Source: Spirochaeta sp.
Lineage (GTDB): Bacteria > Spirochaetota > Spirochaetia > Sphaerochaetales > Sphaerochaetaceae
Assembly: GCA_020054965.1 (NCBI GenBank)
Contig: JAIMZO010000053.1
Coordinates: forward strand, 1 to 8,490
Direction: 5' to 3'
DNA length: 8,490 nt
Positions 3,453 to 8,490 of the stretch are shown in pieces. The notes below the pieces were generated by a model. It was given only the letters and a program-made list of their open reading frames with translations, was not told the DNA's origin and did no database searches. The first letter of the stretch is position 1; every line of letters begins with the position of its first letter. Position numbers and translations under genes: made by a program.

Positions 3453-5552
3453 TCATCCTCCGTAGAGGAAATTCTCTACCTTGTCTGATAATCCTGAAGT
3501 CTCGCTCTCGGGGTGATAACTCTCAGGCAATGAACGCATCATGTACATACCATAGTTCTTGCTCACCACCCGGCTATCCAGAATGAGGACTACACCACGA
3601 TCGCACGCTGAACGCAACAACCGCCCAAAGCCCTGTTTCAGTTTCATGGTTGCCGATTGTAGGGCGAGTTGGTAGAACCCACTTCCCCCATTGGCATCTA
3701 TTGCCTCACAACGTGCCTTGAACACCGGGTCGGAGGGAACAGTGAATGGCAACTTCACAATGATTACCATGCGAAGTGTCTCCCCTGGTGCATCAACCCC
3801 TTCCCAGAAGGAGGAGGTAGCGAAGAGAACACTGTCCTTTTCATTGATGAACCTGTTGAGCAATGTATACCGGTCATACTCCCCTTGGCAGAGCAAGGTC
3901 AAACCCTCTTTCTCAAACGTTTCACTGAGTCTCTGGTGTACCTTCTTCAGCATGGAATAGCTGGTGAACAATACCAGCACACCTCCTCCTGCTGAAAGGA
4001 CTGAGGACATGATGGTATCTACAAGATATGCCTCATATGCATCTTCCTTATCCTTGCTGTACAAGGGAGCATCGGATGGAGTAAGAAGCAACAATCGGTT
4101 TCGATAATCAAAGGGGGAGGAAAAAGCCCCCTTGAGGAAGGGACGCTCCTCATCATAGGGAAGTCCAACCCGGCTGGACCAAAATGCAAATTCATCATTC
4201 AGGTCAAGGGTTGCAGAAGTACATACCACGGTATCAAGTTTCCTGAACACCGCATCTACAAGCATGGGGGCAATGGAAAGGGGGGTTATGCATACCTGTA
4301 CCTGTCGGTGGGTACCGTAGGATTCAGCATTGAACCAGTGCACCTCATCCTGCCAGAGTGTGAAATTACAGAATTTGGCCAGTACCTCGCTCATCATGGC
4401 AATCCGAGTACCGCGTACCTTCAGCTCATTGATCTTGGCATCCAGTTCCTGGGGAGCCTTGTTCTGTTCTAGAAAGGTGTTGATCTTCGCAGCAAGTCTT
4501 CCGCTTGCCTGGGATACACTGGTGGCCGCATCAACAAACTGCTGCAAACGACCTTGGTGTTCCGCTTTTATCAGCACCGGCTGGTAGTCGTTTTTCTGAA
4601 AAACACCAAGCAAGTACTGATCAAGCGTACCCACGTTCTGGGTCAGGAGATGGATGTCATCCTGGATTCGGTCGATGATATCGGCTTCACTGCTGTATTC
4701 TCCCAGTTGCTCCAAGAGACTTTTCCCCCTGAACCGGCCGGAGCGCTGGATCTTCGAGATCTGGCGCAGCAATTGCTGGGAGTCATACACCTCGGTGAAG
4801 TACTCGGTGGCATTCGACTCTATGTTGTGAGCCTCATCGATGATAAGGCGATTGAACGGAGGAAGAATCATCTCCTCTTCATAACCTACGTCACTGATGA
4901 ATCGGCTCTGGGCATCGGTAAAAAGCAAATGATGGTTGCTGATAATGATCTTCGCATCCTTTGCCTTTGCCTTTGCCTTGAAGTAGAAACAGTCACGAAA
5001 GTACGCACAGGCGTGGTTCTGGCAGAGGTCCCCGTCACTGCAGATTTCCCCTTTCAGTTCTCCACTCAGTCTTCCGGGAAAGTCTGCGAATAGGCCTGTT
5101 TCGCTCTCCTTGATCCACTGCCCGACCTGGTAAAGCTCACTGGCGGGGTCTTGGGCAATCAGGGAAGAATCAGCCTTCGCCTGCATGAAGCGGTTGATAC
5201 AGAGATAGTTTCCCCTGCCCACGGCAAGTGCAATCTTGCAGGACAATCCGAGGAATTTGAACAGCATGGGAATATCCTTCTCATACAACTGTTTCTGCAA
5301 GTTGATCGTACTGGTTGCAACCACCGTGCGCTCATCAGGGGATTGCATTGCTGCATACAGGGCAACAGCAAGATAGGCAAAGGATTTACCGATACCGGTC
5401 CCCGCCTCTATTGCTGCTATGGCATTGCGTTCAAAGCTCTCTCTGACAAGGTCAGCCATATTGAGCTGTCCCTCGCGATACTCATAAGAGGGGAAGTTCT
5501 GCTCCAACAACCCATCCTTATCGAAAATCTGATAGATGTCATGCTTGGTCAA
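3453..5552 (-). CDS. dinG: DinG/YoaA-type Fe-S ATP-dependent DNA helicase (XPD-like superfamily 2)
   Basis: The 699-residue product is a predicted 5'-3' DNA helicase of the DinG/XPD group, acting on repair or replication intermediates. Numbered from the chosen start, motif I is EAGTGIGKS (49-57) and motif II is the DEAH box in LIIDEAHNIES (Asp239). The C-terminal ATPase half has ATSSFWEGVDAPGE and motif VI QGFGRLLRSACDRGVVLILD. An Fe-S cluster is supported by Cys118 (in GRGNYLC) and Cys177, Cys182 and Cys188. Spacings of 5 and 6 match E. coli DinG Cys194, Cys199 and Cys205. Cys171 is an extra cysteine. I choose the TTG at 5552 because AGGAA lies 7 nt upstream and because homologues start just before the FDKDGLLEQNFPSYEYREGQ segment. 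An ORF start at 5642 would overlap the regulator HTH by 104 nt. The gene overlaps the regulator end by 14 nt, so it is probably translated from the same message. The exact start is the weak point. Confidence 0.9.
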   Translation of the reverse strand: MTKHDIYQIFDKDGLLEQNFPSYEYREGQLNMADLVRESFERNAIAAIEAGTGIGKSFAYLAVALYAAMQSPDERTVVATSTINLQKQLYEKDIPMLFKFLGLSCKIALAVGRGNYLCINRFMQAKADSSLIAQDPASELYQVGQWIKESETGLFADFPGRLSGELKGEICSDGDLCQNHACAYFRDCFYFKAKAKAKDAKIIISNHHLLFTDAQSRFISDVGYEEEMILPPFNRLIIDEAHNIESNATEYFTEVYDSQQLLRQISKIQRSGRFRGKSLLEQLGEYSSEADIIDRIQDDIHLLTQNVGTLDQYLLGVFQKNDYQPVLIKAEHQGRLQQFVDAATSVSQASGRLAAKINTFLEQNKAPQELDAKINELKVRGTRIAMMSEVLAKFCNFTLWQDEVHWFNAESYGTHRQVQVCITPLSIAPMLVDAVFRKLDTVVCTSATLDLNDEFAFWSSRVGLPYDEERPFLKGAFSSPFDYRNRLLLLTPSDAPLYSKDKEDAYEAYLVDTIMSSVLSAGGGVLVLFTSYSMLKKVHQRLSETFEKEGLTLLCQGEYDRYTLLNRFINEKDSVLFATSSFWEGVDAPGETLRMVIIVKLPFTVPSDPVFKARCEAIDANGGSGFYQLALQSATMKLKQGFGRLLRSACDRGVVLILDSRVVSKNYGMYMMRSLPESYHPESETSGLSDKVENFLYGG

Positions 5553-6900
5553 TGTGATATTCCTGTATTTTCCTATGCAAGGTTTTCCTTCCAATACCCA
5601 AGACCTCTGCTGCCTTGGTCTTATTTCCCCCACACTGTGCAAGGGTGCTGATGATCAACTGTTTTTCCGCTTCAGCCAAGGTTATGCCGACATCAAGGGA
5701 AAGATTCTGCGAATTCTCCGCCTTGGTGACACTTGGGGGCAGGTCATCATACTCAATGACCGGCCCACGGGCAAGCACAACGGCACTCTCTATGCAATTT
5801 CTGAGTTCCCGGATGTTCCCCGGCCAGGAATAACTGAGCAAGGCACGTTTCGCCTGAGTGGAAAATCCCTCAATGCTGCGATTGTTCTCCTTGCTGAAAA
5901 GAGTAAGGAATGAGGTCATCAGGAGCGGAATATCATCTTTCCGTTCCCTCAGTGGAGGAACCTCGAGATGCACGACATTGAGTCTGTAATATAAATCCTC
6001 ACGGAAATTGCCTTTCTCAATCTCCTTGAGCAGGTCCCGGTTGGTTGCGCACACGATACGGACATCAACAGAAATGGGTTTCTCCCCACCTACCCGCTCA
6101 AACTGCTTCTCCTGCAACACCCTCAATAGTTTCACTTGGGTGGCCGCATCAATCTCTCCGATTTCATCGAGGAAAATCGTTCCCCCATCAGCTAGTTCGA
6201 ACCGTCCGCGTTTCTCTTTCACCGCCCCGGTAAAGGACCCCTTCTCGTGTCCAAACAACTCGCTCTCCAGCAAGCTGGCAGTCAGGGCGGCACAGTGCAC
6301 CTTTACCAAAGGTCCCTTGCTTCTGTTGCTCAGTTCATGGATTGCATCAGCGACAAGCTCCTTGCCTACACCACTCTCGCCGGTGACCAGCACAGAGGCT
6401 TTTGTTGGTGCGACCTGGCTTACAATGTCCATCAGCTCCACCATTTTCTGGCTCTTACCGATGATTCGGTCATATCGATTACGTGCCTTGAGCTGGGCAA
6501 CTTCCTCTTTCAGCCGTTCATGTTCTATATAGAGATCATTATTGGAAAGTGCTTTCTTGACCACCAGGGTCAAACGGTCCAGATCCACCGGTTTGGTGAA
6601 GAAATCGATGGCTCCCGAGCGCATTGCTTCCACTGCGGTCTCAATGGTCCCATGCCCGGTGAGTACGATGACCGGCATGCGGGGATAGGCACTGTTGATT
6701 TTCTTCAACAATTCCTCCCCACTCATGTTCGGCATTCTCAGGTCAGTGATGACAAGATCAACCGACTGTTTGTTCACCATATCCCAGGCTACCTTTCCAT
6801 CCTCTGCCTCAAGGGTCTCAAAACCTTCAAGTTCCATGGCCAATGCAAGGCCGTTTCTGATATTTTTCTCATCGTCACATATCAGGATGTTACGACTCAT
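5539..6900 (-). CDS. NtrC-family response regulator, sigma-54-dependent activator (AtoC/Rrp2-like)
   Basis: The 453-residue protein has the full three-domain NtrC layout. The receiver (1-118) has the acidic pair Asp9-Asp10, phospho-acceptor Asp53 in TDLRMPNMSG, Thr81 and Lys103. The AAA+ sigma-54 domain (about 146-375) has Walker A GESGVGKE (174-181), the sigma-54-contacting loop GSFTGA (221-226, Ser in place of the usual Ala), Walker B GGTIFLDEIGE (239-249) and FREDLYYRL with Arg300 and Arg306 as finger candidates. A Fis-type HTH closes it (about 426-448, NKTKAAEVLGIGRKTLHRKI). All catalytic residues look intact, so it should activate RpoN promoters after phosphorylation. The ATG at 6900 has GGAGG just upstream, inside the kinase gene; the 11-nt overlap suggests coupled translation. 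The neighbouring kinase is the obvious partner. Domain order matches AtoC of treponemes and Rrp2 of Borrelia; orthology is inferred. Confidence 0.95.
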   Translation of the reverse strand: MSRNILICDDEKNIRNGLALAMELEGFETLEAEDGKVAWDMVNKQSVDLVITDLRMPNMSGEELLKKINSAYPRMPVIVLTGHGTIETAVEAMRSGAIDFFTKPVDLDRLTLVVKKALSNNDLYIEHERLKEEVAQLKARNRYDRIIGKSQKMVELMDIVSQVAPTKASVLVTGESGVGKELVADAIHELSNRSKGPLVKVHCAALTASLLESELFGHEKGSFTGAVKEKRGRFELADGGTIFLDEIGEIDAATQVKLLRVLQEKQFERVGGEKPISVDVRIVCATNRDLLKEIEKGNFREDLYYRLNVVHLEVPPLRERKDDIPLLMTSFLTLFSKENNRSIEGFSTQAKRALLSYSWPGNIRELRNCIESAVVLARGPVIEYDDLPPSVTKAENSQNLSLDVGITLAEAEKQLIISTLAQCGGNKTKAAEVLGIGRKTLHRKIQEYHIDQA

Positions 6901-8083
6901 AGTGCACCTCCGCTACCGTATCCCACTTCAGTGCAAGCCGTTCACTTTTGGGAACCGGGAATGTAAGGGTGAATACAGTTCCCTCTCCAAGCTTGCTCTG
7001 CACCGTAATATCTCCCTTGTGTTCTTTCAAAATCTTGTAGACCACAGTCAGTCCAAGCCCCGTACCGGTAGCCTTGGTAGTGAAGTAGGGTTCAAATATC
7101 TTCTGTTGTGTCTCCTCATCCATACCAATGCCGGTATCCTGGATTTTCAACACTACATGGTCCCCATCCAGCCTGGTCTGGAGAATGAGTTTTCCCCCAC
7201 CCTCCATGGCGTTCATGGCATTCTTTATCAGGTTGAGTACTGCCTGCTTGAGCAGATGCTCATCATATTCCAACCGAGGCAATGAAGACGCAAAGTCCTT
7301 GATCAGGTGAACGCTGTGCTCTTCCAGTTCCGGCTCCACAAAAGAGCAGATATCCTCCAATGTCTTGGTCATCTGAGCAAGGCGCAGCCGTATGTCCATG
7401 GGCCGTACCGCAAAGAGAAAATCCACCACGATACCATTGAGACGGCTGATTTCCTCCTCCAAGACAGAGAGATATCGCTCAGCATCACCAAGGGTAAGTG
7501 ACTCCTTCCTTTCAAACGCTTTTTTCAGGAGTTGCAAATGAATCCCCATCGCTGCAAGCGGGTTCTTGATCTCATGGGCTACCCCTGCGGCCATGGTGGT
7601 CATCGACGCAAGGTTCTCACTCCTGCGAAGCCTGGCTTCATTTGCATTATGCTCAGTGACATCACTCAACATGATCACAAAGGAAGACCTCATCCTCTCC
7701 GAGCTGTTCATGTAGGAATAGACCGTCACAGCGATGGTCTGCATCTTGGTTCCCTTCTGGAATGTGAACTCGTTTTCTTCATCCTGATGCTTTCCCTTGA
7801 GTGCCAGCATAATATAGTGAAGGATATGCTCATCCTCAATGACCCTGGAGAGAGCCATCCCTTCATAGTTCCGCATTCTTGCCATGGGAATGAGGGTGCG
7901 GCATCTGCTGTTTGCATAGTGAACGATTTTTCTCTCGTCGGTCAGGATTACCCCATCCTGGATGGACTCAAGCACACTCTCCAGCATCTCAAGGTCACTG
8001 GATTGGCTCTTCAGGATCTCAACTATCTGGTTGGTATCAAGCTGGTCAATCTTCTGGATTGCCCGTTGGACAAAGTTTTTCAT
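6890..8083 (-). CDS. Soluble PAS-domain histidine kinase (NtrB/AtoS/Hk2-like)
   Basis: This 397-residue sensor kinase has no membrane segment or signal peptide, so it should sense a cytoplasmic cue. A helical N-terminus (1-35) leads into a PAS domain (about 36-145, with ESIQDGVILTDERKIVHYAN). The HisKA domain carries the phospho-accepting His170 in AAGVAHEIKNPLAAM. The ATPase domain has the N box QAVLNLIKNAMNAM, G1 DTGIGMD, the F box FEPYFTTK and G2 GTGLGL, all intact. The HEIKNPL form with a PAS sensor is typical of NtrB-class partners of sigma-54 activators. The ATG at 8083 follows GGAGGAAGC and overlaps the preceding stop in an ATGA junction (4 nt). Its own stop overlaps the regulator start by 11 nt. 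Together this is a tight two-component operon. The PAS ligand is not evident. Confidence 0.95.
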   Translation of the reverse strand: MKNFVQRAIQKIDQLDTNQIVEILKSQSSDLEMLESVLESIQDGVILTDERKIVHYANSRCRTLIPMARMRNYEGMALSRVIEDEHILHYIMLALKGKHQDEENEFTFQKGTKMQTIAVTVYSYMNSSERMRSSFVIMLSDVTEHNANEARLRRSENLASMTTMAAGVAHEIKNPLAAMGIHLQLLKKAFERKESLTLGDAERYLSVLEEEISRLNGIVVDFLFAVRPMDIRLRLAQMTKTLEDICSFVEPELEEHSVHLIKDFASSLPRLEYDEHLLKQAVLNLIKNAMNAMEGGGKLILQTRLDGDHVVLKIQDTGIGMDEETQQKIFEPYFTTKATGTGLGLTVVYKILKEHKGDITVQSKLGEGTVFTLTFPVPKSERLALKWDTVAEVHYES

Positions 8084-8490
8084 GCTTCCTCCATCATTTG
8101 ATAGTATAGGGATTCAAGCATCAGCCGATTGTTCTGGTTGTAGAGTTGCGCCCTGTTGTAGGTCGTATTGACCAGTGAGGAGAGCGCAAGCAGCGACCGG
8201 GGAGGCATCACCCGCCTGAGCGACTCAAGCATTGCCTTCAATACAAACTCATACCCTTGCATATCGTCAATTTCCTTGAGCAGTGATGCAATCTCACTGC
8301 TCTGCAGATAACGCCGCTCCTGTACGGAAGCAACGAAAAGCTCTGCAATCCGAGTGGCGCGAGCGAGATCCATCCCACCACCTTCAAGGAAGAAAGACTC
8401 CAAGGAGTCGTACTGTTTATCGTGAAGATAGAACGGTTGGAGGTATTTACCAACCGCTTCCCGGGAGAGTGGCGGAAATGCATACCTGCG
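8080..8490 (-). CDS. C-terminal fragment resembling DNA polymerase III delta-prime subunit (HolB-like)
   Basis: The frame is open to the right edge of the window, giving the last 136 residues; the start is outside. No upstream methionine in the window need be the start, because the codons back to 8490 read through without a stop. The fragment begins with AFPPLSREAVGKYLQPFYL, reminiscent of the FxPLSxEEIxxYL segment that follows the AAA+ core in clamp-loader delta-prime proteins. It continues with GGGMDLARATRIAELF, similar to the GSxGRAL stretch. It ends with a helical bundle containing NNRLMLESLYYQM, similar to the NPRLALExLLL end of that family. If so, it is a clamp-loader subunit cotranscribed with the kinase. 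The match is from remembered motifs over a variable domain, so the call is tentative. The stop overlaps the kinase ATG by 4 nt. Confidence 0.5.
   Translation of the reverse strand, partial: RRYAFPPLSREAVGKYLQPFYLHDKQYDSLESFFLEGGGMDLARATRIAELFVASVQERRYLQSSEIASLLKEIDDMQGYEFVLKAMLESLRRVMPPRSLLALSSLVNTTYNRAQLYNQNNRLMLESLYYQMMEEA

Noticed and set aside
4955..4979. Tandem CCTTTG hexamer (about 3.5 copies) inside the helicase gene
   Set aside because: It encodes the Lys-Ala run after the last Fe-S cysteine. The unit is a multiple of three, so slippage would not shift the frame, and the tract is too short to treat as a phase-variable repeat.
4554..5093. Long plus-strand ORFs opposite the helicase, regulator and kinase genes
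   Set aside because: They lie antisense to genes with clear domains, show no recognisable motifs and lack good ribosome sites, so they are frame shadows.
5539..5642. ORF start of the helicase at 5642, giving 729 residues
   Set aside because: The extra 30 residues read the other frame of the regulator HTH, show no family resemblance and have no convincing ribosome site compared with the TTG at 5552.

Overview
The window looks like a chromosomal segment of a free-living or host-associated spirochaete, most likely close to Sphaerochaeta. This is inferred from protein style and gene content, not from a search. The pointers are a short primary-like sigma factor without region 1.1, a groES with no groEL beside it, an AtoS/AtoC-type (Hk2/Rrp2-like) kinase and NtrC-family regulator pair, and a periplasmic binding protein with a GQQEA-type mature N-terminus. 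Coding density is high. I see no mobile element, CRISPR array, tRNA or rRNA.

Left end (1-1341): the start of a TRAP-transporter DctP-type solute receptor gene runs leftward off the window. It is divergent from an IclR-family regulator gene. The 197-bp gap between them is A+T rich and carries a perfect TTCCA-N5-TGGAA dyad, a similar second site, a separate 9-bp inverted repeat and a good promoter for the regulator. This is a typical layout for a local regulator controlling a carboxylate or sugar-acid uptake operon. The regulator gene is followed by a hairpin terminator with A and T tracts on its two sides, shared with the convergent sigma gene.

Middle (1342-3452): a 294-residue sigma-70-family factor on the minus strand is preceded by a textbook sigma-54 (-24/-12) promoter and two similar upstream sites that could bind an enhancer-binding protein. 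Next comes an unrecognised 148-residue minus-strand gene with its own terminator. It shares a divergent promoter region with groES, and the two promoters are near mirror images. groES stands alone and ends in a strong hairpin terminator.

Right end (3453-8490): four minus-strand genes overlap by 4, 11 and about 14 nt. In transcription order they are the C-terminal part of a gene resembling DNA polymerase III delta-prime, a soluble PAS histidine kinase, an NtrC-type sigma-54 activator, and a DinG/YoaA-type Fe-S helicase.

The most interesting reading is regulatory. The window holds a two-component sigma-54 activator and, about 3.3 kb away, a sigma-70-family gene with a canonical sigma-54 promoter. 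That is the wiring of the Borrelia Hk2/Rrp2-RpoN-RpoS cascade. The link between this activator and this promoter is an inference.
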